Shown here one piece after another: positions 7,596 through 17,197 of a stretch of 64,000 nucleotides of DNA; the stretch's first letter is position 1; every line of letters begins with the position of its first letter. The stretch covers positions 1 to 64,000 of the forward strand of contig JBCCBP010000004.1 in the NCBI GenBank assembly GCA_039033995.1, written 5' to 3'. The translations under genes and the position numbers were made by a program. The notes under the pieces were generated by a model. That model searched no databases and was not told the origin of the DNA. It was given only the letters and a program-made list of their open reading frames with translations. This stretch comes from CALBPI01 sp039033995. GTDB lineage: Bacteria > Pseudomonadota > Gammaproteobacteria > Steroidobacterales > Woeseiaceae.

Positions 7596-9155
7596 CTACC
7601 ACCATGTCGCGTAGAGCGCGACCAGCATCGCAACGACCGCGAGACTGCCGATGTTGAAGCCTGCGGTTGTTCGCGTATCCACCGGTGTCGTCGCTTCGGT
7701 AGCGAGTCGCGCCGGTGTCATCAGCGACACAATGGCACCAACCGCCACACAGAGCAGGAAGACGATACCAACGCGGTCGATGAACGGTAGCTCGGGCCAC
7801 CACACATAAAACGCCAATGAAAACAGGAATGAGCCAAATGCCACCGCGAGCGCGCCATTGGCCGTCATACGGGACCAGAAAATACCCATCCCGAAGAGTG
7901 CGCAGACACCGGGTGTGAAGAAACCGGTGAAGTCCTGAATGAACTGGAAGCCTTGCGTAAACTGGCTGAGCAACGGTCGGGCCAGCAGCATTGCAATCAA
8001 CATGGCGGCGATGCCGACAATACGTCCGACCATGACGAGGTGCTGTTCCGACTTTTCGCCGCTAGAGAAGTGACGATAGAGATCCATTGTGAAAATCGTC
8101 GAAATCGAGTTCTGCATCGAAGCCAGTGACGACACAATTGCACCGATCAATGCGGCGAATACCAAGCCCAGCAGACCGGCGGGCAGCAATTTCATCATGG
8201 TCGGATAAGCCTGATCGGGTGCCGCCAGATCGGGTGCCAACAGAATGGCTGCGACGCCCGGCAAGACCACGATGATCGGCGTCAGCATCTTGAGTCCGGC
8301 TGCAAACAGAATGCCTTTTTGCGCCTCCTGCGGGCTCTTCGCGGCAAGCGCCCGCTGGATGATGTATTGATTGAAGCCCCAGTAAGAGAAATGCATGACC
8401 CACATGCCGCCGATCAGTACCGAGATGCCGGGCAGGGCGTTGTAGTGTGGTGAGTCCTTCGTAAAGATCAGATCAAACTTTTCTGGAATCTCGGCGAGCA
8501 GCATTTGAAAACCCGCCAGCGCGCCAGCGCCGCCAGCCACCTGATCGAGTGCGATGTGCACGATAAACAGACCACCGACAATTAATAGCACCACCTGGAT
8601 GATGTCGGTCATCGCCACGGCCCGGAGGCCGCCGTAGAGCGAGTAGGCGACGGCAAACGTACCGAGTCCAAACAAGGCAATATCCAGGTTGACGCCGGCG
8701 ACGGTGTTGACCGCCAAAGCACCCAGCCACAGAATCGATGTCAGATTGACGAACACATACACCGCCAGCCAGAAAACGGCCATCACATTGCGAACACGAT
8801 GATCGAACCGCTGCTCGACGTACTGCGGCATCGTGTAGATTTTTCGTTGTAGGAAAATCGGTAGCAAATATTTGCCGACCACAATTAGCGCGATCGCTGC
8901 GGTCCATTCATAGACGCCGATGGCTATTCCCATGGCCCAGGCACTGCCCGACATGCCAATAATTTGCTCGGCGGAAATATTCGCTGCGATCAATGAGGCG
9001 CCAATAGCCCACCAAGGCAGTGCGCGTCCCGCGAGAAAATAATCGCTGGTGTTTTTCGCCTGCCCGCTTTTTTCGCGTGAGACCCAGAGTGCGATCATCA
9101 GCAACGAAGCCGCATAGACGGCGACCACGGCCAGATCGAGCGTATGAAGAGTCAT
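7596..9155 (-). CDS. SSS-family sodium:solute symporter (SGLT-like)
   Basis: A 519-residue inner-membrane transporter with about 13-14 hydrophobic helices. The N-terminal SDYFLAGRALPWWAIGASLIAANIS and QIIGMSGSAWAMGIAIGVYEW are signature sequences of the SLC5/SGLT branch of sodium:solute symporters, which import sugars or related solutes with sodium. AGGGGA lies upstream of the ATG at 9155. The gene lies 23 bases after the CBM9-like gene and 2 bases before the kelch-DUF5060 gene. Likely cargo is a mono- or oligosaccharide or gluconate-type product of this locus; sequence alone does not say which. Confidence 0.88.
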   Translation of the reverse strand: MTLHTLDLAVVAVYAASLLMIALWVSREKSGQAKNTSDYFLAGRALPWWAIGASLIAANISAEQIIGMSGSAWAMGIAIGVYEWTAAIALIVVGKYLLPIFLQRKIYTMPQYVEQRFDHRVRNVMAVFWLAVYVFVNLTSILWLGALAVNTVAGVNLDIALFGLGTFAVAYSLYGGLRAVAMTDIIQVVLLIVGGLFIVHIALDQVAGGAGALAGFQMLLAEIPEKFDLIFTKDSPHYNALPGISVLIGGMWVMHFSYWGFNQYIIQRALAAKSPQEAQKGILFAAGLKMLTPIIVVLPGVAAILLAPDLAAPDQAYPTMMKLLPAGLLGLVFAALIGAIVSSLASMQNSISTIFTMDLYRHFSSGEKSEQHLVMVGRIVGIAAMLIAMLLARPLLSQFTQGFQFIQDFTGFFTPGVCALFGMGIFWSRMTANGALAVAFGSFLFSLAFYVWWPELPFIDRVGIVFLLCVAVGAIVSLMTPARLATEATTPVDTRTTAGFNIGSLAVVAMLVALYATWW

Positions 9156-9178
9156 GGTTGTCCCCTGAAGGTTTGGAG

Positions 9179-9922
9179 TTATTCGTCTCGGACCAATCGG
9201 ATAGCGCCAAATACGCTGCTGTCCCGATAGCCCAGGTTCTTGTCGCCGTCGCGAGGTGGAATGTCGACATCACCCACGAAATGCTGGCGCCCCCCCGCGT
9301 CGTCGGCATCGCAGTACGCCAGCATGAATCCGATCACCTCAAGAGCCTCGAGGCCGCGAAAGCCAGTGAGTGTTTGGCCGTTGTCCGCCTGCGTGGCGAT
9401 ACGGATCGACACTTCCCAGATCACTGTGTGTGGCGCCTGTGCGCTGCGCTGCCAACGTGACTTCACGTGTTCGGGAAACAACGCTGGGCCGTTGGGACCG
9501 ATGTCCACGGATTGATTGTCGAGCGCGATGTGATAAGCAAACGCACGATAATCGTTTGTATGCGGACCGCGCTCCGAATCGGCATCGACAAACACTTCCA
9601 ATGCATCGTCGTCCCAATACGCTTCCAGCGGATCCGGGCGACTGTCGACCAGATGGTCGTCCTGAATCTCGGCAAGCAGATACAACGCCTGCTCATCCCA
9701 TAGCAGTTTGTAGCGGCCACTAAAGTCGTCTGCCGTCGGCGCTGCGCCGAGAATCACTGCATCCATTGTTCGCCACAGCGCTTTGTCCCAAGCGGATTCC
9801 GACATCGTGCCATCGATCACGGGTACGGTATCGGTGTACGAGACATCGAAGGTCGTTATCGTTGGCGTGTCTGCGCAAGCAGCATGGCTCACCAGCAGGG
9901 TAATCAAGGCAATTCGTTTCAT
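9179..9922 (-). CDS. CBM9-like carbohydrate-binding secreted protein
   Basis: A 247-residue protein with a signal peptide (IALITLLVSHAACA). The rest resembles the CBM9-like domain of DOMON-type sugar-binding proteins: VIDGTMSESAWDKA near the start, YKLLWDEQALYLLAEIQDDHL, DPLEAYWDDDALEVFVD and a C-terminal GDKNLGYRDSSVFGAIRL. Many CBM9 domains bind reducing ends of glucans; whether binding residues are conserved cannot be judged by eye. The cysteine at the end of the signal region makes a lipoprotein possible. The ATG overlaps the TGA of gluconokinase (ATGA), implying translational coupling. Confidence 0.75.
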   Translation of the reverse strand: MKRIALITLLVSHAACADTPTITTFDVSYTDTVPVIDGTMSESAWDKALWRTMDAVILGAAPTADDFSGRYKLLWDEQALYLLAEIQDDHLVDSRPDPLEAYWDDDALEVFVDADSERGPHTNDYRAFAYHIALDNQSVDIGPNGPALFPEHVKSRWQRSAQAPHTVIWEVSIRIATQADNGQTLTGFRGLEALEVIGFMLAYCDADDAGGRQHFVGDVDIPPRDGDKNLGYRDSSVFGAIRLVRDE

Positions 9923-10434
9923 GAGGCGTTCCTGTATTCTTCGATCGCGCGTAGCGCATCTGCCAACACTCGTTGCGGCGCGTTGCCCGCATCGATAACG
10001 GTGACATCTGCCTCATCGTCCGGTTGCTCCAGCGCCGCGAACTGACTATCGATCAGCGCTGGCGACATGAAGTGGCCAAGCCGTCGGCGCAGGCGCTCGC
10101 GCAGATCATCCGGATCGCTCTGCAAAAATAGGAAATGCGTTGCAGCGGACTGTCGGCGTAACTGTTCGCGGTGCGCACGCCGCAACGCGCTGTGTGCGAT
10201 AACGCAGGGTGAGTGCAGCCGATTCAGATGGTCGATCACACGTTGCATCCACGGTGTTCGATCGGCATCGGTCAATGGGATCCCGGCCGACATTTTCTGA
10301 CGGTTCTCTACGCTATGAAAATCATCGGCATCGATGTACTCCGCGCCGATGGATGTGGCCAGCGCTGCGGCCAGCGTCGACTTGCCGCTACCGCTCACGC
10401 CCATACACACAATGACGGGTGGCGCGGCGGTCAT
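9919..10434 (-). CDS. Gluconokinase
   Basis: A 171-residue kinase that would phosphorylate gluconate to 6-phosphogluconate for the Entner-Doudoroff or pentose phosphate route. The P-loop is MGVSGSGKST near residue 11. DADDFHSVENRQKMSAGIPL, DADRTPWM and CVIAHSALRRAHREQLR are the hallmarks of GntK/IdnK-type gluconokinases, and HFMSPALIDSQFAALE is the usual C-terminal motif. ATG at 10434 overlaps the stop of the GH94 gene in ATGA form. Coupling to GH94 is the main reason for proposing that the phosphorylase releases gluconate. Confidence 0.92.
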   Translation of the reverse strand: MTAAPPVIVCMGVSGSGKSTLAAALATSIGAEYIDADDFHSVENRQKMSAGIPLTDADRTPWMQRVIDHLNRLHSPCVIAHSALRRAHREQLRRQSAATHFLFLQSDPDDLRERLRRRLGHFMSPALIDSQFAALEQPDDEADVTVIDAGNAPQRVLADALRAIEEYRNAS

Positions 10435-12821
10435 AATAACTCCGGTACCCGCACCTCGACGGCGTAGCGAGCGCCGGCGACAATGCGTCTGAGTGTGTGG
10501 TCGGGCACGTGCTCGCCATCGCACAGCACCTTCAATGCCTGTCCTTCTCGGCGATAGTGCACACTGATGGTGGCGCCCCGAAATTGTCGCGTGAGCTCAG
10601 CCGTCTGCCATGCCATGGGCAATTGCGGATCCACAACGAGGCCTTCTGGTGTGCCACGCAGCCCGAATAGTTGCTCGACGACAATACGCAGGTACCAGCT
10701 AGCGGCGCCGGTATTGATCAACTGGCTGGAGCGCCCGGCTGTGCGCGGAAACTCAAGAACCGCACCGCGATAGTAATTCGGCATGAAGGTCGGCAATTGA
10801 CCACGCTGCACGAGATCATCTTGTTCGGGTCCAGGTAGGCTGCGTTGCAGCAAGCTATACGCTCGCTCGGCGTCGCGACAGCGATACAGCGCGTGGACCA
10901 GAAACATCACGGCGTGGTTGTAGATCGACCCGTTCTCGGCATAACCCGGATGCTTCTGCGTCAGGCGCCCGATATCTTCGACCATGCGGGTGTAAGGTGG
11001 CGCCAACAGCATCGGTCCAAAAGGCGTCAGCAAGTGTTCGTCGATGGCCGAAAGCAGAGCGTTCTGCTGGTCCTTGTCGGGCAAATCAGCGAGCAGCGCC
11101 CAGCTCTGGGCATTCAGATAAATACGGCCTTCCTGTTCTTCGGGGACACCAAAACGTCGACCGTCGTCGGTAATGCCGCGGGCATACCACTCACCGGTCC
11201 AGAGATGTTGTTGCACCGATAACGCAATCCGCGCGGATCGCGTACGTAAACGCTCGCCGATATCGGTGTCCCCGATTTGCTGACACACGTCCGCCCAGCG
11301 GTTAACTGCGACGATCGTCGCCATCGATAGCCAGCCAGAGACGCCGCGCCCCTGATGGCCGACCATATTCATCGGGTCGCACCAGTCGCCTTGTGCGATC
11401 AGTGACAAGTGACGGTCGTCGAGATTCCTGAGCAGTGCCTCGACGGCGGCCAGCACCCGTTCCCTGACGCTTCGGGTGGTATTGTCACTCGCCGTGATCT
11501 CGGCATCGAGCACGGTATGATCACCTGTTTCATCGAGATAGGCGGCGACCAGCAGGGGCAACCAGACCGCATGGTCGGTGTGTGGCACCTGATTGATGTA
11601 TTTCAGGGAGGCACCCGCGTGTAGTAGCACGCCATCCGGCATCGAGCCATCGGTGTGTTGTTGCGACAGCGCCGTCATGATGGCTTGGCGCGCACGTTCC
11701 GGTCGTAAGTAGACCTGTCCCAGTGCATCCTGCAGATAGTTGCGAGTCTGCGGGTCCGTGGTCAGGCGATGCAAGGCACCATGATAATCAACTTGCCTCG
11801 GTAACCAATGATTCACGAAACTGTCGAGCGCCGCATCCGGTGTGCTGAGATCTCCGACGGCGGCGGTGACACGAAGCGCTGACGGTAACGTGACCGTTGC
11901 CGTTTCTGTCGTGAGCCAACGCGCACGAAGGGACGCGATTTCTGCTGGGTCATGTGCCGGGCCAAACAGCAACCGTAGTTTGTAGGTGTCACCAGCGGCC
12001 ACCGATTCGTTGAATTGCATCGCTGCAATAGGCACTTCATAAGCAGCCGTACCGCGCTGCAGCTCGTTGCGAGATATCGCGTCTGGATTAGCCAAACCAC
12101 CTTCGCCCTCAAACTCTGACTGAATGGTCTCATAACTCACGGGCGCGCGATCGGCGGCGAGAAAAGTGCAGGCGCGCATTGCCGCAATGCGCGGATACTC
12201 CTCAAGTTTTTGATAAGGCGGCACGGATTGCGCGATGATGCAATGGTGATCGGCATCAAAGCTCGCGGATTGGTTGAGCCAGCTCATATATCCAATCGAA
12301 AACACCGGGTAGATCCGCAGATGACGTGGACGAGCCGACGCGTTGGTGACTGTTAGCGACCAGATTTCCGCGACCGCATCGCTGGCTAGTGTGACCGACC
12401 AATCGATGGTCAGATCGTCGTGCGCGATTCGCCAGCGAACGCGATCATCGGTGACGGTGAAGCAAAATGCATCGCTTTGGCGACGCATCGGTTCATAAGG
12501 AATCGAGAAACAATGTTCGCTCTCGGTATCGACTATGTACACAAACCGGCCGGGATGATGGGCATAGAAACCAAGTTCCGGCTGCAGAAACGTCGTCGCC
12601 TCCAACACGGGCCCAGTCGAATAGCTGGCCGGTTCCGGTTGCATAAACTGAGCATGTGCGAAGCCGCGCACATTAAAGCGTGCCAGCATCTGCTCGTTCC
12701 ACAGAAAGCCACTCGCATGCGGCATACGCACCGGAGAGTGCAGACTGACCTCCGCACCATCTGTGCTCTGGGAGACGATTGACTGGGTCGTACGCGCTTT
12801 GCCACGCCGCTCAGGTTGCAT
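10431..12821 (-). CDS. GH94 phosphorylase, probable cellobionic acid phosphorylase
   Basis: A 796-residue cytosolic enzyme without a signal peptide. The N-terminal beta-sandwich (GFLWNEQMLARFNVRG, FLQPELGFYAHHPGR) is followed by an (alpha/alpha)6 barrel. The barrel carries GDWCDPMNMVGHQGRG around residue 490, the place of the GH94 catalytic aspartate, and EGRIYLNAQSWALL and EFPRTAGRSSQLINTGAASW further on. GH94 enzymes split beta-glucosides with phosphate to give glucose-1-phosphate. Length and the coupled gluconokinase suggest 4-O-beta-glucosyl-gluconate (cellobionate) as substrate, a product of cellulose oxidation. Cellobiose or another disaccharide remains possible. The start at 12821 has GGAG 8 bases upstream and overlaps the transporter gene by 11 bases. 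Confidence 0.8.
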   Translation of the reverse strand: MQPERRGKARTTQSIVSQSTDGAEVSLHSPVRMPHASGFLWNEQMLARFNVRGFAHAQFMQPEPASYSTGPVLEATTFLQPELGFYAHHPGRFVYIVDTESEHCFSIPYEPMRRQSDAFCFTVTDDRVRWRIAHDDLTIDWSVTLASDAVAEIWSLTVTNASARPRHLRIYPVFSIGYMSWLNQSASFDADHHCIIAQSVPPYQKLEEYPRIAAMRACTFLAADRAPVSYETIQSEFEGEGGLANPDAISRNELQRGTAAYEVPIAAMQFNESVAAGDTYKLRLLFGPAHDPAEIASLRARWLTTETATVTLPSALRVTAAVGDLSTPDAALDSFVNHWLPRQVDYHGALHRLTTDPQTRNYLQDALGQVYLRPERARQAIMTALSQQHTDGSMPDGVLLHAGASLKYINQVPHTDHAVWLPLLVAAYLDETGDHTVLDAEITASDNTTRSVRERVLAAVEALLRNLDDRHLSLIAQGDWCDPMNMVGHQGRGVSGWLSMATIVAVNRWADVCQQIGDTDIGERLRTRSARIALSVQQHLWTGEWYARGITDDGRRFGVPEEQEGRIYLNAQSWALLADLPDKDQQNALLSAIDEHLLTPFGPMLLAPPYTRMVEDIGRLTQKHPGYAENGSIYNHAVMFLVHALYRCRDAERAYSLLQRSLPGPEQDDLVQRGQLPTFMPNYYRGAVLEFPRTAGRSSQLINTGAASWYLRIVVEQLFGLRGTPEGLVVDPQLPMAWQTAELTRQFRGATISVHYRREGQALKVLCDGEHVPDHTLRRIVAGARYAVEVRVPELL

Positions 12822-14157
12822 CGCGTTGCTCCAGTTCTTCCTGCATGGTGGCGAGACGGTCGCGAGTGAGCGAGTATTGGCTGACAACGATCATCGCGAT
12901 GATGGCGAAGACACCGGGAGCCAATGTCTGCAACAGGTTAATGCCTTGTTGCGAGGCATCGGTTTGCGCTTGTTTCGCGACGTAGCCGATACCTGCGAGT
13001 ATCCACAGCATCGCTGCACTGCCGATCGATGCCCCAAGTTTTTGTGCAAAAGTCGCCGCAGCGAACGTCATCGCCGTCGCGCGCCGTCCGAACCGCCACT
13101 CGCTGTAATCGGCGCTGTCCGCGTACATCGACCAGGTAATCGGCGACTTCGGCCCGAGCGCAAGGCTGATGAGTATATTGAATACAAAGATCAGCTCGAT
13201 CTGGTCTGCAGGCACGAAACAAAATCCGATCGACAACACGCCGACAACTCCCATCAATATCATCAACAGGCGTGCCTTATCGATGAACTGAGTCAAGAAG
13301 GGTGCTGCCAGAGCGCCTGCCGCATAGGCCAGTGACTGCATGAGCAGGTAATTGCCCAGCAATTCCGGACGCTGGATATGGTAGGTGAAGTAATAGTACG
13401 CGGAGCCGCCGCGCATCGTCACCGTCATCATGACCAGCATCGACAACAGAAACAGGATCAACCACGGTTTGTTTTTCAGTAGGTCAGAAATATCCTGGCG
13501 CGGATTGCTCGACTCGACGACCGGTTGAATCCGTTCGCGCGTGGTGGCGAAACTGATCCAGAACATCAGCACGGCCGCGATACCATACAAGCCCATGACG
13601 ACCTGCCAACCGTGCGCCTCGTCGCCCTGGCCAAAATACGCGACCAGCGGCATCGTGAATTTGTTGACGAAAGCGCCGCACGCGAATGCGAAAATAAAAC
13701 GCACGGTGATCAAAGTCGTGCGTGTCTGACTGTCGGCGGTCATCACGCCGGACAGCGCAGAGTAGGGAGTGTTGATGACGGTGTAACACAACATCAGCAA
13801 CGTGTAGGTCGCATAAGCCCAGATCAGTTTTCCGCTATCGCTTAACTCGGGTGTTGTAAACGCCAGTACGCCCGCAATCGCGAGTGGCAAACCGCCGAAC
13901 AACAGATACGGTCTGAACTTGCCGAAACGACTGTCGGTTCGATCCGCCACTGCCCCCATGATCGGGTCGGTGAACGCATCAACAATTCGAGTGACGAGCA
14001 GCATCGTGCCTGCCGCGGCTGCGGCCAGACCGAACACATCCGTGTAGAACGCCATCAAAAACGAGCTGAGCGTGGTCCAGTACAGGTTGAAGCCGAAGTC
14101 GCCTGCACCGTAGCCGGCTTTTTCACCGACGGAGAGCGTATGTTGGCGACGACTCAC
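12811..14157 (-). CDS. GPH-family sugar:cation symporter (MelB-like)
   Basis: A 448-residue, 12-helix transporter of the glycoside-pentoside-hexuronide:cation family. The N-terminus has EKAGYGAGDFGFNLYW and the loop RIVDAFTDPIMGAVADRTDSRFGKFRPYLL, which is the family signature with cation-site aspartates. Its likely job is inner-membrane import of the oligosaccharide or aldonic acid that GH94 cleaves, since the two genes overlap. The start at 14157 overlaps the stop of the preceding halogenase gene by 4 bases. Confidence 0.9.
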   Translation of the reverse strand: MSRRQHTLSVGEKAGYGAGDFGFNLYWTTLSSFLMAFYTDVFGLAAAAAGTMLLVTRIVDAFTDPIMGAVADRTDSRFGKFRPYLLFGGLPLAIAGVLAFTTPELSDSGKLIWAYATYTLLMLCYTVINTPYSALSGVMTADSQTRTTLITVRFIFAFACGAFVNKFTMPLVAYFGQGDEAHGWQVVMGLYGIAAVLMFWISFATTRERIQPVVESSNPRQDISDLLKNKPWLILFLLSMLVMMTVTMRGGSAYYYFTYHIQRPELLGNYLLMQSLAYAAGALAAPFLTQFIDKARLLMILMGVVGVLSIGFCFVPADQIELIFVFNILISLALGPKSPITWSMYADSADYSEWRFGRRATAMTFAAATFAQKLGASIGSAAMLWILAGIGYVAKQAQTDASQQGINLLQTLAPGVFAIIAMIVVSQYSLTRDRLATMQEELEQRDAT

Positions 14158-15677
14158 GGCGTGTCGCCCTGGCGTGCCGGGTCCGACAGAAACTGCGCGT
14201 GGGTCGGCATGACATTGGCAGCATTACGAACGACCGCATGCATTTCCTGCAGTCGTGCCTGAATTTCTGCATCGCCGAGCCCGGTCACGACCGGATGGTG
14301 ACCGCGTGGTACCACGCCTTGGCCATGCATCACCGCAAGCCAACTAGTTTCTGTGAATAACTCGTCGCGCTCGCGCACAATGCGTCCATTGGCGGCATAC
14401 AGCTCAAGCTTGCGCTGCAGATGGTCGCTGACTGGTAGCGATTGGCAATGCCGCCAGAAAGCCGTGTCATCGCGTTCGGTCTGACGATAATGCAGGACCA
14501 GAAAGTCACGGACATATTCGTATTCGGTTCGCGTCGCTCGGTTGTACTCGTCGATATCAGCCTGATCGAACTGCCGCGTCGGGAACAGTGTCATCAAGCG
14601 AGCGATGCCGGTCTGTATGAGGTGGATACTGGTCGACTCCAGGGGCTCCAGGAAACCCGCAGCGAGACCCAGCGAGACCACATTATGCTTCCAGGCCTGA
14701 CGTCGGATTCCGGTTGTGAATCGCAGCGGTCGCGGATCGCTGAGCGGCGCCCCTTCCAGATTGTTCAAAAGTGTATCGATCGCTTGCTGTTCTTCGATAA
14801 AGCCATCGCAAAAAACGTGTCCGTTACCGGTTCGGTGTTGCAGCGGAATTCGCCACTGCCAGCCAGCATCTCGGGCTGTTGAGCGAGTGAAAGGTTGCGG
14901 CGCTTGTTCTCGCTCGCATGCCACGGCGACCGCGCGGTTGCAGGGCAGCCAGCGCGACCAGTCGTCATAGCCGGCACTGAGCGTCTGCTCGATCAGCAGT
15001 CCGCGGAAGCCGGAACAGTCGATGAACAACTCGCCGTCGATCTGTTGGCCGTCCTCTAATTGAACGGATCGGATGTGCCCGGTCTCTGCATCCTGCTGCA
15101 CGTGGCTGATACGTCCTTCGATACGCTGCACCCCGTATTGTTCTGCGAACGTGCGCAGAAATCGTGCGTAGAGACTCGCATCGAACTGAAATGCGTAAGC
15201 GATAAACGCCAGTGGCGAATTACGTTGACGTTTGTCGGGACGCATGAACCGGCCTTCGTGCGCAGCGATTTCCTGCAAACAGAATTCGCCGAGCGGTGGT
15301 GCGTGGCCCGTTTGTTGTTGGTGCAGCCAGAAATGGTGGAAAGCGACGCCTTCCATGTCGGCCCCATAGTTGCCGAACGGATGAAAGTAGCGCTCGCCTT
15401 TGCGTGTCCAATCAACGAATTCGATGCCGAGCTTGTAGGTCGCCTGGGTCGCCTTGATGAAGGCATCCTCGTCGAGGTCTAGCAGGCGATTAAATAGTGT
15501 GATCTGTGGGATCGTTGCCTCACCAACGCCAACGGTACCAATCGCTTCCGATTCGACCAGGGTGATCGACAGGCCCTTGTTACTCATCAAACGCGCGAGC
15601 GCGGCCGCTGCCATCCAGCCAGCGGTGCCACCGCCGACGATGACGACCTTACTGATCGGTGTTTGGGCTTCGCTCAT
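14154..15677 (-). CDS. Flavin-dependent tryptophan-halogenase-family protein (fourth in operon)
   Basis: A 507-residue protein with the FAD-binding VVIVGGGTAGWMAAA at the N-terminus, the catalytic-lysine motif YKLGIEFVDW (Lys82, equivalent to Lys79 of PrnA), the halogenase signature GWQWRIPLQHRTGNGHVF and EPLESTSIHLIQ, which holds the second catalytic glutamate. All residues expected for an active halogenase are therefore present. Relatives halogenate tryptophan or free indole using reduced FAD, oxygen and halide. Such genes are often found beside TonB receptors and sugar genes, and their role there is unknown. Overlaps both neighbours by 4 bases. Confidence 0.88.
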   Translation of the reverse strand: MSEAQTPISKVVIVGGGTAGWMAAAALARLMSNKGLSITLVESEAIGTVGVGEATIPQITLFNRLLDLDEDAFIKATQATYKLGIEFVDWTRKGERYFHPFGNYGADMEGVAFHHFWLHQQQTGHAPPLGEFCLQEIAAHEGRFMRPDKRQRNSPLAFIAYAFQFDASLYARFLRTFAEQYGVQRIEGRISHVQQDAETGHIRSVQLEDGQQIDGELFIDCSGFRGLLIEQTLSAGYDDWSRWLPCNRAVAVACEREQAPQPFTRSTARDAGWQWRIPLQHRTGNGHVFCDGFIEEQQAIDTLLNNLEGAPLSDPRPLRFTTGIRRQAWKHNVVSLGLAAGFLEPLESTSIHLIQTGIARLMTLFPTRQFDQADIDEYNRATRTEYEYVRDFLVLHYRQTERDDTAFWRHCQSLPVSDHLQRKLELYAANGRIVRERDELFTETSWLAVMHGQGVVPRGHHPVVTGLGDAEIQARLQEMHAVVRNAANVMPTHAQFLSDPARQGDTP

Positions 15678-17197
15678 CGTTGATGCTCCAGGTACGCGTT
15701 ATCCGAGGCCGCACAAAATTTATTGATGTAGGCCGCATGCGGTGGCATGTGTGCACTCGCTTCCTGATAGACCTGTGCCATGTCGCTGAACTGATTGGCG
15801 ATCGTATCGCGTTCCAGCGCGCCGAGGAGCGGGTGATGTCCTTGCGGGTGCAAACCCTGACCCATCATGACAGCGACCCAGCTGGTTTCCGTGAATAGGT
15901 CCGCGCGATGCGCAAACCACTGCCCACGTGGTGTGAAGCGGTCGATGCGCTCGTTCAGGGAGTCCGGTAAGGCCATCGTTGCCAACTGCTGCCAGAACGG
16001 CGAGTCCTGCCGGTGATTCACTGTGTAGTGCAGGATCACAAAGTCACGAATATCGTCGTACAAGCGCGCCATCAACTGGTTGTATTCATGCCGCTGGGGA
16101 GCAGGATCATCCTGCCCGGGAAACAGTGCCAGCAGTTTGCTGATGCCTTCCTGAATCAGATGGATGCTGGTCGATTCCAGCGGCTCAACAAACCCGGAGG
16201 ACAGGCCGATAGCGACACAGTTGTTTTCCCACAGCGTTTGCCGTCGGCCTGTTGTAAATTTCAAAGTGCGTGGCGAATCTGTCGGCGTGGTCGCCAGATG
16301 ATCGAGCAACTGTGCAGTCGCTAAGTCCTCGTCCATCAATGCGCTACAGTACACGTGACCATTGCCGGTGCGGTGTTGGAGTGGGATGCGCCACTGCCAG
16401 CCGGCGGCTAGCGCCGTTGCCTGGGTGTGACTCGCAAGCGTCGGTGCGGGTGCGCTTGGCACAGCAACAGCGCGATCACACGGCAGCCAGTGAGACCAAT
16501 CGAGCCACTCGCTGTCCAGCGTCTGGCCGATCAACAGCGACCGAAAGCCAGTACAGTCCACAAAGAAATCGCCGGGCACGACAACACCCTGTTCGAGATG
16601 CAGCGCGACGATGTCACCGTGTTCCGGATGCTGTTCGATCGTTTGGATACGGCCCTCCAGCCGTGTGACGCCGCGTGCTTCTGCGTACTCTCGCAAGAAC
16701 GTCGCGTAGCGCCCTGCATCAATGTGATACGCGTGGCGCATTTGTGCCAGTGGCGATCGCGGGTCATCGGTACGCGGCCGGATAAAACGCTCGCGTGCGG
16801 CGGCTTGCGCGCCAATAGTGTAGGCGTCGAGCGGCGGCATGTGTTGCTGCTGCTGCAGCCAGTGCCAAACCTGGTGAAAACCGATGCCTTCAATGTCGAA
16901 CCCGAAGGCACTGAACGGATGAAAATAGCGCTCGCCGTTGTCGCCCCAGTTGAGGAAGTCGATGCCCAGTTTGTAGGTACCGCCGGTTGCCGCCAGAAAC
17001 GTATGTTCATCGATGCCGAGCATGTGATTGAAATCAGCGAGTGGTGGAATCGTCGCTTCGCCGACACCCACCGTACCGATGGCTGCCGACTCGACGAGCG
17101 TGATCTCGGTGCTCTTCGGGACAAAACGCGACATCGCGGCTGCCGTCATCCAGCCTGCGGTGCCGCCCCCGGCAATGACGATGCGCTGTGTCGTCAT
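15674..17197 (-). CDS. Flavin-dependent tryptophan-halogenase-family protein (third in operon)
   Basis: A 507-residue paralogue with IVIAGGGTAGWMTAAAM for FAD, TYKLGIDFLNW with Lys76 at the catalytic lysine position, GWQWRIPLQHRTGNGHVY, and EPLESTSIHLIQEG with the conserved glutamate. Likely active as a halogenase if an FADH2 source is available; no flavin reductase gene is visible in the window. It is closer in sequence to the 14154 and 18594 paralogues than to the degenerate one at 17194. ATGA overlaps join it to both neighbours. Confidence 0.88.
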   Translation of the reverse strand: MTTQRIVIAGGGTAGWMTAAAMSRFVPKSTEITLVESAAIGTVGVGEATIPPLADFNHMLGIDEHTFLAATGGTYKLGIDFLNWGDNGERYFHPFSAFGFDIEGIGFHQVWHWLQQQQHMPPLDAYTIGAQAAARERFIRPRTDDPRSPLAQMRHAYHIDAGRYATFLREYAEARGVTRLEGRIQTIEQHPEHGDIVALHLEQGVVVPGDFFVDCTGFRSLLIGQTLDSEWLDWSHWLPCDRAVAVPSAPAPTLASHTQATALAAGWQWRIPLQHRTGNGHVYCSALMDEDLATAQLLDHLATTPTDSPRTLKFTTGRRQTLWENNCVAIGLSSGFVEPLESTSIHLIQEGISKLLALFPGQDDPAPQRHEYNQLMARLYDDIRDFVILHYTVNHRQDSPFWQQLATMALPDSLNERIDRFTPRGQWFAHRADLFTETSWVAVMMGQGLHPQGHHPLLGALERDTIANQFSDMAQVYQEASAHMPPHAAYINKFCAASDNAYLEHQR

